Shown here piece after piece: positions 49,176 through 61,446 of a stretch of 64,000 nt of DNA. Positions within the stretch are counted from its first letter, which is position 1. Each line of letters starts with the position of its first letter. Where the stretch lies: assembly GCF_014529535.1 (NCBI RefSeq), contig NW_023504022.1, positions 10,349,904 to 10,413,903 of the forward strand, in the 5' to 3' direction. This stretch comes from Bradysia coprophila. Lineage: Eukaryota > Arthropoda > Insecta > Diptera > Sciaridae. A program made the translations under genes and the position numbers. The notes under the pieces were generated by a model that had not been told where the DNA came from, made no database searches, and saw nothing but the letters and a program-made list of their open reading frames with translations.

Positions 49176-51169
49176 ATGGCGTCAATTAAAGAGGCGATTA
49201 GGCATTATCAAAGACGAATCGAGAGATTTGTGGAAAATGAGACAATCGTAAGTATCCGTAGCTATCATTCGACTTTCGTGGGACTGTTCTAACGATTCAA
49301 ATTTCGATGTCCGTTGCTTAAGCTAATTAAATAATGAAATAACAATTCGAATTCGTCGCCAAGATTGTCATTTGACTTTCTTCACAGCTACTGCATTGCC
49401 TTGAGAAGCTGAACAAATTGCCCGTCGTTGTGAAATACTTACAAGAGACTAGGGTGGGAAGTACTGTGAATAATTTGAGGAAACATGATGGAAAAGTTGG
49501 ACTCGCGGCGGCAGCATTGGTCGCAAAATGGAAGAAAGAAGTTGATTCGAAGTCAAGCGGTGAGCACGAACGACGGCACACAAACGACACCAAAAACGTT
49601 GAACCCAGTGCAGTGTTGAACAAAGTCACAGACAGTCAAGAAACTAACGGCACACCAAACAGCGATTCAGTTAACTATCCGTCTGACAGCAGATCTAGTC
49701 GTTCGGAGAAGTCTCAGGAAGAATCTAATCGATTGGAAAGGAAGAGTGGTAAGAAGTGTGATGAGACAAGGTCTTGTACTAGCACCAGTTCCGTATCGAA
49801 TAGTAAAGACATGCGGGAAAACGGCAGCACTGAATCGAGTCATCGCAGAGACAAAAGGAAACACTCAAAACAAAGAGAATGTGAAGAAACGAATGGCAAA
49901 AAACGCAAATGTGGACCTGATCTCATCGATATAGATTATACGATGGGTACTAGTTTTGCCGAGGCGCTTGGAATGTTGGATATGCCGTCAACGTCTAAAG
50001 CGAGGAAACTACTCACCAACAAAACCTCTCCATCTAATACTTCACCCTCCAGACTTGGCAAGCGTTCCTCGTTCGACGAAACGCCGATACTCTTAAAAAA
50101 TCGACCGAGACTAGACCCTCCACAGGACATTGCTGCCGAACTGCTATTGCCCAACACAAGTTCTGCCACAGAGGTGATAACACGAGAATATGTGTCCAGA
50201 CAGCCCAGAAAGCAGACAATCCAAATGACCGATGAAGAGACGATCAGCCATAGCATCACGTCGCGCACGGTAAAAACCAAAGTTTTTTCCGGCAATAAAG
50301 CGGATAAGAGCAAGGTGACTACTCTGTTCGAAATGTGCATTCGCATTTTGCAAGACAATATTGATCGTGAGTATTATAATGCCTTTGCTGCGGGTGCTTG
50401 TTAACATTTGTTCATTGTTATTGGCAGTACTCGAGTTCATTGGAGGCGTTCCGTTTGATATATTGCGTCCGGTCTTAGAACGGACCACTTGCGAGCAATT
50501 AATGGCTTTAGAGGATTACAATCCGTATCTGATGGAAGATACGCATTGTCTATGGGAACAGCATTGCAAACGCAGATTTCGAAGCAAAAGTCGAGAGGAG
50601 CTAGAAACTTGGCGTGACATGTACATTGTAAGGAGAATTCGCGTTGTCTTAACAAGAAATAATTTTCTTCTTATCTTCAACAGCGCTGCCTTGACGAGGA
50701 ACAGACCAAGTTCAATATATTAACGGCCAGCATTAAACTGTCGAAAGAGCGTCAAACCAAGCCGGCATTCGTTGACACAAATGCACCTGTGAAGCCCAAA
50801 GGGATGAAGAGTTCGGCTCTTCGAGTAGCGGGACCCGTCGGTGATAGCAAATTACAAAACGTCACAAAATTGAAAGATTCAACTCAAAAACGTAAGTCTG
50901 GTCTTTCCTCCAAACATTTCCATCTCGGTTGAGATAGTCGTTAAAACTTCCTCTCTTGTTCCGTTTCAGCAAAACGGACCAAACAATTGAACGATGATCC
51001 TGATTGGACGCCCACCACTTGGTACAAAACGTTGTACAAAAAGCCGAAGGTCCCAAAACCGGTAAAACCACCAAAGCCACCAATCAAGAAGACTATCGAT
51101 ATGTTGCGCTACGATCGTGCTAGAGCGCTCGAACACAAGAAAGAGGAATGGAAAAAGAGGCCTCGATAG
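49176..51169 (+). CDS. ELOA: Elongin A, transcription elongation factor / ubiquitin-ligase adaptor
   Basis: Exons 49176-49247, 49388-50366, 50428-50627, 50684-50891 and 50970-51169 join to 552 aa with consistent phases. Residues 1-75 are a TFIIS N-terminal helical domain (MASIKEAIRHYQRRIERF; LEKLNKLPVVVKYLQET; GKVGLAAAALVAKWKK). The centre is a disordered Ser/Lys/Arg-rich linker with basic nuclear-localisation-like runs (KKRKCG). A BC box TLFEMC at about 336-341 precedes the Elongin A domain: FIGGVPFDILRPVLERTTCE, then ALEDYNPYLMEDTHCLWEQH and LETWRDMYIR. The C-terminus is Pro/Lys-rich. Elongin A with B and C stimulates Pol II elongation and can recruit Cul5 to degrade stalled polymerase (known). 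It is shorter than the human protein (about 770 aa), mainly in the linker. AATAAA sites follow at about 51408. Confidence 0.95.
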
Positions 51170-52558
51170 AACGATGCCATCAGTTTAAGTAACACAACAC
51201 ACAGACAGGAATCATTCCGCGTAGAGCCGTTATTGATTCTACTACACCTGCAAATATTGACGATTTGTTAAATGTGTATCAGTGTCAGCGTTATTTGTCT
51301 AGTCGTATTGCAGAAAGTAAGACTGACAACTGGTAATGTTGCTATACTTAGGGAAGAATGGAAAACCAACCGAATTCATGTTTGCTAAGTGAACCAGTCG
51401 TTGACAATAAACATAAAATAAACTCGATTTCAGCAATTTAATTACATTAATCCATGATGGCGAGACCCGTCAAAAGAGGCTTTATGGCCGTGAAGTAAAG
51501 AGCAATCTCTGGAGATACTCTCATTTATTAGTAACCTTTTAAGTCCTCATATTATCGCACAAACATTGGTTGTCAAACAACGGGAAAATGGTTGTTTTGT
51601 TAGGAATAAGACAAAATTTGCCGAAGAGATTTTCGTACAATCTATCGAAATGTTTGCATCAGAATGGGTGAGAAAGCAGGGTGAATGGGTGAAGCTCTTT
51701 CCTTTACAAAAACCGACCGCGAAATGAAACCTATGCCAACTACATTATCCAACCACAAGAACATAGATTCTACGACTTTCGTTTTTGAGCCCTAGAAGGG
51801 CCATAGGGTCTGAAGGCCTATCGTACCAGCAATATTGAAAATTTGAGTTGTCTGGCACAACAGGTCTTTCAACAATTTTCATTTGAAATTCCATTCGTCA
51901 CTTGATTTCTAGTTTTCAACAAATCTGCTTGTCATGATGACTTCGAGGATGATGTTGCATAAATTTAGATAACATACCAAGCAAGGGAAATGGTAAAATA
52001 TTAATATTGTTTTGATAAGCACAAACTTGCTTGCTAATGATAAGTGGACACACATCACGATTTCCTATAATTGTTACTCATTTTAGAGATCGTTTATAAA
52101 GTATGTCACGCGTGACGTACATTTTGTAAATCTTTCTATCACATTTTAAACCACTCTCGAATGCGTGACATATTTTGTGAATGATCCCTCGACCAATTTG
52201 CAGGATGCAAAAATTGATGTCCTTTACGAGAATAGAGATTACGAAGAATCGAAACGAAAAACCTTTAATTGACGAGTACTTAGGGCCACCGACGGACTTT
52301 TATTTAAAATTTCCGTTGTCAATCTTGTTTTGACCTTATAAATATCAAAAGAAAAATTCGTAATTTTAACCTGTTCAAAATCGTCAAATTGTTTCCTCTC
52401 ACGATATTCCTTATCTGCATTAATAACAGAAAAGCTCGGCTTATCACTATGCTATCTTACCATTAAGATAATGAAGTATTAGGTAAGTTTCATCAACAAT
52501 ATTGTATTTTCGAGTCATGAAGTCTTATAGCCAGTCATTCAAGACAGAGTTGTTTGAA
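51170..52558. other. Intergenic and 5' flank of kinase gene D
   Basis: No coding feature. A diverged inverted-repeat remnant lies at about 52100-52190 (TATGTCACGCGTGACGT and GAATGCGTGACATA). Kinase-family upstream words (CAGTCATTCAAGACAGAGTT) appear at 52531-52550. Confidence 0.5.
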
Positions 52559-53815
52559 ATGGACCGACTAGATGTAGACAAAAAACGAGCAATTGAGCTT
52601 GGAATTCGCTATGTGGATATTCACTGGAAATCTGTTATTGAGACTGAAGTCAAAGTCTCAGTATTAAGGTAAGCACAGGCGTTTACCGATTTACTCGTTC
52701 CTACTTAATTAACAAATAATTCTCAGTGGTGGATTCAGTAGTCGTTTGTATTTAGTGGAGGATACTTCGACATCCACATCAAATCCGATACGAAAATTTT
52801 TGGTTCGTCTATACGGCGGCAAAATGCTCACCGAAGATGATCCACTTAAACCAGAGGGAAGTCAAGTTAAAGAAACTGTGGTATTTTATGCCATTGGTTT
52901 AGCGGGATTGGGACCAAAATTGTATGGATCATTTGATGGTGGGCGAGTAGAGCAGTTTATACCTTCACACATGTTACGAGAGGCAGATTACGAACAGAGA
53001 CCAGAAACCATGTTGGAGCTTGCTAGAAAACTGGCTCGGTTCCATGCATTGGATATGCCCATTTCGCAAGAACGTCATCAAATACTCGATGCATGTGAGT
53101 TCTATCTTGAAAAGAGGGACTTTGAACAGTTCCGAAGATTGGCCCATCACACTGGCTTAATGGATGTGAGTACGTTCGAAGACTTCGATGTTAGATCGGA
53201 AATTCAGTGGTTGAAGAAATTGGAAAAGCTGGTCAGCGGACGAATTGTCACAATTAGCGGGGATTTGAACAAAAATAATATTTTGGTACGTGACGAACCA
53301 GACAAATTTGGCGAAAGAGTGATGATGATCGATTATGAACTTGCCGCACGAGATTATCGTGGTCGTGATATTGGTCAAGTTTTCACTACGAAATTACTGG
53401 AGATGAACGATGGAGTCTTTAGTGTGGTCTCTAAATATCCCGATGAGACATGGCGTCGCACATTTGTTACTGAATATTTGAAGCAAACCAAATCACTGAA
53501 TTACTTTGAATGGGACGAAAAATTGGATAGTGTGGATCATGTGCTGATGGAGGGAGATTTTTTTATGTTTCACGCTATCCACATGATTACTGGTTTTTTC
53601 GTAAATCAGAAGGACGATAGTCCTTTCTATAAAATGCCACCGGAAATGGCTCGGACTATGTTGGTGAGTTCAGAGCAATGAATTTTGAAATCTATGCAAC
53701 TTTGACGATTTAACATTTTTTTCAGGAATTTGGATCGTTTATGATCGATTTGTATCACGAGAGAAAAACTATTTTCATCGAAAGTTATGGAAAACTTTTG
53801 AATTTGAGTAGTTAA
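52559..53815 (+). CDS. Choline/ethanolamine-kinase-like protein, gene D
   Basis: Exons 52559-52668, 52727-53663 and 53726-53815 join to 378 aa; introns are 58 and 62 nt. It has the same architecture as the other copies: SGGFSSRLYLVED, FLVRLYGG, ISGDLNKNNILVRDEPD and MIDYELAARDYRGRDIG. It shares TKLLEMNDGVFSVVSKYPDE and FFVNQKDDSPFYKMP-type segments with gene E rather than A to C, so D and E form a subgroup. The last exon reads EFGSFMIDLYHERKTIFIES. Intron 2 retention would add VSSEQ and stop. The upstream motif CATTCAAGACAGAGTT is shared with gene E. Confidence 0.82.
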
Positions 53816-53896
53816 GTACAGAAGTTAAATTTGTCTTTGTATGGCATATGGCATAATAAATGGTATTTTAACTTTGATGTATTAGAATGTGACGTT

Positions 53897-54060
53897 CCAA
53901 CGCACTTCAAGCAAAAGTGGTACTCTAAATAGGGTACTGAAACTTGACAGTGGTCCATACAAAATTTTACACTGTAAAAAGAGTGAGGATAAAATTTCAT
54001 ACAAAATAGTACTCTATTTGGCAGCTGTCATTAATATGACTTTTGCTTGAAGTGCGTTGG
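53897..54060. mobile_element. MITE, family 3, with 22-bp terminal inverted repeats
   Basis: 164 bp bounded by perfect inverted termini beginning CCAACGCACTTCAAGCAAAA (53897-53918 and 54039-54060). The immediate flanks are ACGTT on both sides (53892-53896 and 54061-54065), a candidate 5-bp target-site duplication. Sub-terminal TACTCTAAATAG and TACTCTATTTGG are also related. There is no coding capacity. A diverged copy is at 46281-46430. Confidence 0.75.
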
Positions 54061-54705
54061 ACGTTCTTATAATTTAATGAGATGAGTACGGCTTGTTATA
54101 GGTTACAAAGACAAAAATAAACGAAAAGCTCTTACTAATGTAAGCTTTATAGGAAAATGCATGTTAATAGACGTGAAGCAAAAGATCAATCTCTTCTAAA
54201 ACAATATTTAACCTTGCCAATAAAAGGTCGAGAAAAGTTTTTTTCCGAGGGGTAAATCACTTTCTCATATAATCCCGTATAATCCCATATAATCCTTGTC
54301 ATAAAATCAGTGATTTACCCCTCGTTTTTTTCGCAGTGAACTGCACTGTTAAACGCTGGACAAGTTGTGTGGGGAAGTGAATATCACATGGGTTGAATTC
54401 CGACTATTAAAGCAATACATTACAAAAAATCTTGAAGCCTCCAAATTTTCCGTTTTTTAATTCAATGCGATAAAGGATTTGCACTAGTGCGATAAAAGCC
54501 ACGTGTTACTGAAGTCATACTAAAATTATCTTCGGTATTTATTCGATTTTCTTCATTGTATAAAACGTTGTATGCAACACGAATCGTATGCTGGTATTAT
54601 CGCACACGACGTCTTGCCAACCTCGGCTTCACCTCGGATTGGTAATCTGACACCTAGTGCGATAATATACCTCTATACGATTCTTGTTACATAAATAACC
54701 ATTAA

Positions 54706-54820
54706 GCACATGAGGCATCGAAAGCGTGTTTCGACCAAAATCTTTGTTCTTTGGTGGCTTAACGAAACACTATAACAAAGAGAATTTTGATCGAAACACG
54801 TTTTCGATACCTCGTGCGTT
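54706..54820. repeat. Inverted repeat, about 45-bp arms
   Basis: The left arm (GCACATGAGGCATCGAAAGC, then GTGTTTCGACCAAAATCTTTGTT) pairs with the right arm (AACAAAGAGAATTTTGATCG, then AAACACGTTTTCGATACCTCGTGC). The 20-odd bp between the arms are unique. A hairpin or small element. Confidence 0.6.
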
Positions 54821-55400
54821 CTGAGCTTTAGCAATATACATACATGTGACTGTTTGTTTTTCCTAGTCCCACTTGTTTGATATGTGGGTATGAACCAAAG
54901 TTTTAGCTGAGCAGGGAAGGCAAAAAGGAAGGGACAAATTCATGTTCTCTATAATTGAAAGACGAATCCAACGAGGCTCGTTGAATAATCCCGTATTTAA
55001 ACCGGGGACTCTTTGTTCACGAAGTTAATAAAAACACCTGAAGTTTTCTCGTTATCACTCCTAATTTCTTCGTTGTCAATTTTGTTTGGACCACACAAAT
55101 AAATAGTTAAATAATATCAGAAGAACCTTTCGAAATTGGTTTGTTTTTAAAGAGAATTTATCATCGCTTCTACTGTTTACAAAGTGTGAAGTGTGAAGTG
55201 TACATAATAATCGGTTAATATTTGTTACCTGTTAAAAATCGTCAAATTGTTTTTTTTTCTCGTGATATTACCTTACTTACGTATATCTATTATATTCGTC
55301 AGTTTGATCACAATAAATAAGATTCTTTCGTTTATAATTTTATTTGCGAGAGTATAAATTCAGTAAGTCTTAACTAGCTATTCAAGACAGAGTTGTTAGA

Positions 55401-56669
55401 ATGGATCCACAAGATATAGATAAAAAACGAGCAATTGAGCTTGGTGTTCGCTATGTCGACATTCATTGGAAATCTGTTGTCGAGACTGAAGTCGAAGTTT
55501 CAATCTTGAGGTACGCGCAGACGTTTACCGATTTACTCTTTCCTACTATATTAACCTTGATTTGTTGCTATGAAACTATGAACAGTGGCGGATTCAGTAG
55601 TCGTTTGTATTTAGTTGAAAATACTTCGACTTCCACATCAAATCCAATAAGACAATTTTTGGTTCGTCTTTACGGCGGCAAAGTGCTCACAGGAGACGAT
55701 CCAATGCGGCCAGATGGTTGTGAAGGTAAAGAGACACTAGTGTTTTATGCCATCGGTATAGCGGGATTGGGACCGAAATTGTATGGATCATTTGATGGTG
55801 GGCGAGTAGAGCAGTTTGTTCCTTCACACATGTTACGAGAGGCAGATTACGAACAGAGACCAGAAACTATGTTGGAGCTTGCTAGAAAACTGGCTCGGTT
55901 CCATGCGTTGGACTTGCCCATATCGCAAGAACGTCATCAAGTGCTCGATGCATGTGAGTTTTACCTCAAAAAACGGGACTTTGAACAGTTTCGTAAGTTG
56001 GTGCACCACTTTGGTTTAATGGATGTAAGTACGTTCGAAGACTTCGATGTAAAATCGGAAATTCAGTGGATGAGGAAGGTGGAACAGCTAGTCAATGGTC
56101 GAATTGTTACAATTAGCGGAGATTTAAACAAAAATAACATTCTGATACGTGACGAACCAGACAAATTTGGCGAAAGAGTGATGATGATCGATTATGAACT
56201 TTGTGCGCGCGATTATCGTGGGCGTGATATTGGACAAGTTTTTATTATGAAAGTACTAGAGATGAACGATGGAGTCTTTAGTGTGGTTTCCAAATATCCC
56301 GATGAGACATGGCGTCGCACATTTGTTAATGAATATTTAAAACAAACCAAATCACTGAATTACTTTGAATGGGACGAAAAATTGGATAGTGTGGATCATG
56401 TGTTGATGGAGGGAGATTTTTTTATGTTTCACGCCATCCACGTGTATGTCGGTTTTTTCGTAAATCAGAAGGACGATAGTCCTTTCTATAAAATGCCAGA
56501 AGCCATGGCTCGGAGCTTGTTGGTGAGTTAAGAAAAAAAAAATTGAAGTAGACTTTGACAATTTTACATTTTTCAGGAATTTGGATCGTATATGATCGAT
56601 TTGTATCAAGAGAGAAAAATTATTTTCATCGAAAGCTACGGAAAACTTTTGAACTTAAGTACCAAGTAG
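55401..56669 (+). CDS. Choline/ethanolamine-kinase-like protein, gene E
   Basis: Exons 55401-55510, 55586-56522 and 56577-56669 join to 379 aa. The N-terminus is MDPQDIDKKRAIELGVRYVD, the glycine loop SGGFSSRLYLVEN, the catalytic segment ISGDLNKNNILIRDEPD, and the metal-binding segment MIDYELCARDYRGRDIG with a Cys where the others have Ala. Uniquely, the 75-nt first intron is a multiple of three and has no stop, so unspliced RNA stays in frame and would insert 25 residues (starting YAQTFTDLL, ending YETMN) just before the glycine loop. The GT-AG ends and homology to the other introns favour splicing. It is closest to gene D. Confidence 0.82.
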
Positions 56670-57427
56670 TGATATATTGTGACGTTATGTGTTAATCAGT
56701 CAAAAAACCCTTAAAGGGTAAATGTGACGCAAGTCCTTTATCTTACTTACAAAATAACTGATATCGCTAAGGGTGACGCATTGTGCGCCCTACGACAAAA
56801 AATTGAACAAAAGAATTTTGAAAGAAAATTTTANCACGAGCCAAGGCAATTATAATTAAATGGTCTTCGGTTTTCTCGCTCTGATCATAACACTCTATAA
56901 ATGTGTAGTATGGACGTATCGAATATGTTTTATTATATTCCGAATATGACATTTAGAACAAAATACAGATTTGTCGACTACGAAATGTTAATTCGAACGA
57001 AATAAATTCGAAATATTACACTTTTGAGATCACAACAAAACAAAAGTCGAATCATTTAAAATTTGCGCGCAAAATGTTGAATATGATGCAGTTGCAACAA
57101 CCCAGCAAAAACTAACTGTCAACTCATCCTTTTCGTTTGAGAAATTTTTTCGAAAGAACACGTTTCTCGCTTTATAAAGGTAAATAATTAAATGTTTTCT
57201 GATAAAATCATCGCAAATTGAACTGATTTTGTGTTAATGATGGTCATGAATGAGTGAAACACTCAGGAATACGAGATATTTGAATGGAACACTTGAAAAC
57301 TATTGAAAAACAATGTTGTGACTGTACACTTACCGCCCATCCTAATGTTTTCCTATTGTTGTTCATTCCAGAAATTTACTTGGTTCAGCGCTGATCTAAA
57401 CATCGTTGATTAACTCGACCAGCAAAA
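56670..57427. other. Intergenic, fold-back arm remnant and RpS20 promoter
   Basis: About 56722-56805 matches part of the fold-back arm at 32650-32730 (GTGACGCA..., ACTGATATCGCTAAGGGTGAC). An N occurs near 56834. The RpS20 promoter and non-coding first exon lie at 57140-57179. Confidence 0.5.
57140..57179 (+). promoter_or_regulatory. RpS20 copy 1 promoter and pyrimidine-rich start
   Basis: AACACGTTTCTCGCTTTATA precedes a donor AAG/GTAAATAA at 57179/57180. The same AACACGTTTCTCGCTTTA, followed by AAGGTAAATAA, occurs before copy 2 at 61425-61446. The TTTCTCGCTTT block fits the polypyrimidine (TCT-type) initiator used by ribosomal protein genes. A 5' UTR intron runs to 57371. Confidence 0.5.
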
Positions 57428-57970
<543 letters not shown>

Positions 57971-58370
57971 GTACAAGAATTTTGTTTTTTTTGTATTTTA
58001 CACAATTTGTAAGCTCAATACAACAGCGTTGATCTTAAACTATATGCCGTCTATTTTTTACTGGTGATTACTGGCCGGATGTTTTAGATGTAAGGTGATT
58101 CGGGGTCCACGTCTATAGAACGATACACTCAAATTGAGTGATAGACTTCGCACAAGTCCTCAGGAAGCTATTAGAACGGTCTTTCAACATATTCAATTCG
58201 TTAAAGTCATCAAATGCACACTCGGTGCATTAATGTTGCTTGGTTGTGATCACGTCCTTTTTTGTCATGGACTCAAAATCGAACAGTTCCACCAAAACGC
58301 ACGGCAATTACATTAATCAGACATTTAATCGACAAAATTCACAGCTGTGATATAAATCTTATGGATTACA
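57971..58370. other. Convergent 3' region of RpS20 copy 1 and the ZAD gene
   Basis: The 3' UTR of RpS20 copy 1 (AATACAACAGCGTTGATC, shared with copy 2) and the 3' flank of the zinc-finger gene. Nothing else is recognised. Confidence 0.5.
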
Positions 58371-60947
58371 CTAACTTTCTTGAACAGCTGCTTTCGCCGC
58401 ATTGTAGTGTTCGTATGAATGATTCCTCAGTTCCGTTTGCAATCGAAATACTTTCGGGCATTCCGGACACTTGTACATATTTTGACCGACGTGCGAGCGA
58501 GTATGTTTGGTTAAGTCGTTGCTCTGCGAGAACGCTCTATCACAATAGTTGCATTTGTAGGCTGAAAAAGACATTAAAAAAACAAAACAAAATTAGTATC
58601 GCTGGCTGTGTTACAATGTAACTCTGTTACACGGTAGTTAGTGTTGAAACTGGCACTGTTCTTGTTCAAAGTAAATTCAATTTACGAACTTGAACAAATG
58701 ATTGAAGTCTCTGGATAATGATTGGAGAGACTAAGCGAAGCAAAATGTCCTTTCTGCCAAAAAGTTAATTTTAAATGGAAAACGGACGTATCGGAGAAAT
58801 GCTAGTCTAAGTAGGCATCTAACAGCTTGAGCAGTCCTGCCTCAATGAGGGTTAGACGAATTTAAGACCAAATAGAAAAATGAGACTCAACAATGTCCAG
58901 CCTAATTGGTACTATCGATCCATGGTGTCATTCACAAAGGTTTTAGGCTGATCGTCCTTCAGTGCTTGAAGTTTAGAAACACTAAATGTAGCAGATACGG
59001 AAGATGGTTTGGGAAACGTTTTGACTTGTTCGTGAGGCGTCTTTAGTCTAACAGAAAATTAGGGGTCATAGCTCAAAGGAGATTGGTCAGAGCACCAGTT
59101 TTGGTTTGAACAAAATTTGTGGTAAGACTCCGAATTAATCTACAGCCTTAATCCTTCGTTAACACTCCGGTAACGTTTGGTGAGGTATGTAGGCTGAAGT
59201 AGGACTACTAGTCATACTGCAAGACACTTCGAATGTGTTGCAGTCAGACTTTTTCGCTGCAGCATCCGCGATTTTTGTCTCACATCTTGAATGACTTTCT
59301 AGAGTTAGTCAGGACCTAACAGTCCTCAATCATCTAAACTGATAGAATTTGTGGGATTTTGACATTTGTGTGATCTGACATTTTCGTCATTTTCCTTCCT
59401 CGCGATTTTCTATTCTCTGCCAAAGATCCAAAATTTCTCTACTGGTCCTTGGATCGTGATTGATTGTCTTCTAATCAATTGGTTTACTTACGTTTCTCTC
59501 CGCTGTGAGTTCTGATGTGTCGTTTGAGATGGTCCTTGGAATAAAAGCGCATCGAACACGTTTCGCATGGAAAAGGACGAGTTCCCGTATGTATTACTGA
59601 CGAAAACAAAGAACAGAGGAAATTAATTGTTGCGTGAGGAAGGGTATCACGAGAGATTCATTAAATTGTATGCTCACAGTGGTGCTTATTCAGGGAACCT
59701 TTCGTCGTGAACGATGAGCCACATATGTCACAGACATGTTTCTTCTGCCCAGTATGGACCAACATGTGGGTAGTCAAAGCAGCCTTCCACTTGAAACGAT
59801 TAGGACACAGCTCGCAGGCGAACGGGGTGTCTGATTTGTGTAAATTTTGATGGCTAGCCAATAGGTGAACGGTCTTGAATGTTTTGCCACATTCTGCGCA
59901 TAAATGATCTGCATGGAAAGAAGAATTGGTCGTTATTGGCGACTGAAAGTGGATCTGATAGTGAGGTCATTTACTCGTGTGTTTGTCTCGAATGTGAGTC
60001 TTCAGCATACGATGCAAGGGAAACGTTTCATCACAACTTGTACATTGGAAATTCTGTGAGCATACGTCGTCGGTCTGATGGCATGCCAATTGAAAGCGAA
60101 GCACGAACATTTTCGAGCACAGATCGCATTTGTACGGCTTCAATTCATCTTTATGTACACCGTGGGCGTGTCTTTTCAATTTCGACAGACTAGCAAACGC
60201 TTCCGGACAGTATTCACATTCGTAGACACGTTCCGGATGCTTCTGGCGACGATGACGAAACAAACTTTTCATGTAGACAAATTGAATCCGACACTCGGTG
60301 CATTCGTACGGTTTTTCTTTATCGGCATGAGTGCTGGCGTGTCGCTGTAGGCTGCTGAATCGATTGAAGCATTTCTTGCACTGAAAACATTCGAACAGTT
60401 CCGATTTGTGTCCGTCGGATGACATTCGCTGTCTTGTCTTTTTACTTTCGGAACTCTTTTTTGGATTCTTCGGGCGCCTCTGTATCGGATCCTCTTTGTA
60501 AAACCGACTGGAATCATGTGCCGTAGTGTCCTGTGCTCTCTGCGTTTCGAAATGTTCAAAGTAACTGATATCGGGAAGAACGACGATGTGTCCGTCATTT
60601 TCTGTTTTTATTTGGTTTTGGCACTGCTCATCAGATTCACTTTCGACTTCCACTTTAACTCTGTTCACTGTCGGAGACAGAATTCGTCGAAAATGCTGTT
60701 CGCTGTCATTGTAACGTGTATGGAATGCATACACTTTGATCAAATCCGTGCCACACTCATCGCAAATGATTCCAGGGAATCCATCGTTATCATGAACCAG
60801 TTGCTTCAGGCAAAACACAAGCATATCCACGAATCTTTTGCCATTATGTTCAGCAGTAAATAGGTCAATAACTTTATCCGACTGTTTTGCACATACCCGA
60901 CACAGGCCACTTAAAGAGTTGCTTGCAACTTCCATGATCTCTGACAT
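58371..60947 (-). CDS. ZAD-domain C2H2 zinc-finger protein
   Basis: Minus-strand exons 59975-60947, 59678-59908, 59492-59596 and 58371-58561 join to 499 aa with phase 1 at each junction. Residues 12-90 are a ZAD (zinc-finger-associated) domain with Cys16, Cys19, Cys62 and Cys65 ([18 protein letters not shown]), a dimerisation module expanded in insects. An acidic and Lys/Ser linker follows. The rest contains about 11 C2H2 fingers, for example [38 protein letters not shown] and [20 protein letters not shown]; one finger ends in Cys instead of His (ACHQTDDVC). These proteins are nuclear DNA-binding factors (known), but the target is unpredictable. It lies between, and opposite in strand to, the two RpS20 genes. 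No AATAAA was confirmed. Confidence 0.9.
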
Positions 60948-61136
60948 CGCCTCCTTACCGGAATCACTACTTTTTTAGTCTAAGTGTTTACTAGTTCTCG
61001 GTTGGAAATTTACTTTAAAATCGACAAGATATTTTCATCACTCCGACGACTGATCCGACTGATGTACATAACACAGAAGTCATGTCAAAAATTTGACATT
61101 TTCTTATAATTAGTCCTGGACATCGATTCTGCTGTC
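60948..61136. other. 5' flank of the ZAD zinc-finger gene
   Basis: Short intergenic stretch. Nothing recognised. Confidence 0.4.
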
Positions 61137-61262
61137 ATGTCGACTAAATTTTTTTTTCGAAGTTTTAAACACAACCGAGATGATGTCAAGCCTATAGTGG
61201 CCGGTGGTCCGCTTGATCCGCGCAAGGAATTTTTTTTATTTTCGATCCAAGACAGAGCTTGA
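61137..61262 (+). CDS. Small ORF, 41 aa, unrecognised
   Basis: ATG at 61137 to TGA at 61262 on the plus strand. The product starts MSTKFFFRSFKHNRDDVKP and ends KEFFLFSIQDRA, with GGPLDPRK between. The basic, aromatic N-terminus could be a mitochondrial leader, but I do not recognise a family. It lies between the divergent ZAD gene start and RpS20 copy 2, within a region rich in T runs, so it may be chance or a fragment of a spliced gene. Confidence 0.2.
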   Translation: MSTKFFFRSFKHNRDDVKPIVAGGPLDPRKEFFLFSIQDRA

Positions 61263-61424
61263 GACAGAGACTTTATATGTTGGACATGTTCAGCGTACTC
61301 CACTGTCTACTCGTTCGAATTAAATCAGAATCGCACTCTAGAGAGCCAACCACTTTGCAGTTTCAACAACTTGACAAAAAGAAAATGTCAAATCGGTCTC
61401 TACGTTCGAAGATTTCTTCGCAGG

Positions 61425-61446
61425 AACACGTTTCTCGCTTTAAAGG
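61425..61446 (+). promoter_or_regulatory. RpS20 copy 2 promoter motif
   Basis: AACACGTTTCTCGCTTTAAA then GGTAAATAA matches the copy 1 start region but lacks its TATAAA, showing that the conserved part is the polypyrimidine initiator and donor. A 5' UTR intron is inferred at 61446-61642. Confidence 0.45.

Larger units (their letters stand above)
53816..55400. other. Intergenic between kinase genes D and E
   Basis: Contains the clean family-3 MITE (53897-54060), a short inverted repeat CCGAGGGGTAAATCACT/AGTGATTTACCCCTCG at 54245-54325, another at 54706-54820, and a copy of the words TTGAAAGACGAATCCAACG, also present at about 9831. A TATA-like GAGTATAAATTCAGT lies about 45 bp before gene E. Confidence 0.55.

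Noticed and set aside
49667-50358. Minus-strand frames of 65-140 codons opposite Elongin A
   Set aside because: Antisense shadows of a long, well-supported exon.
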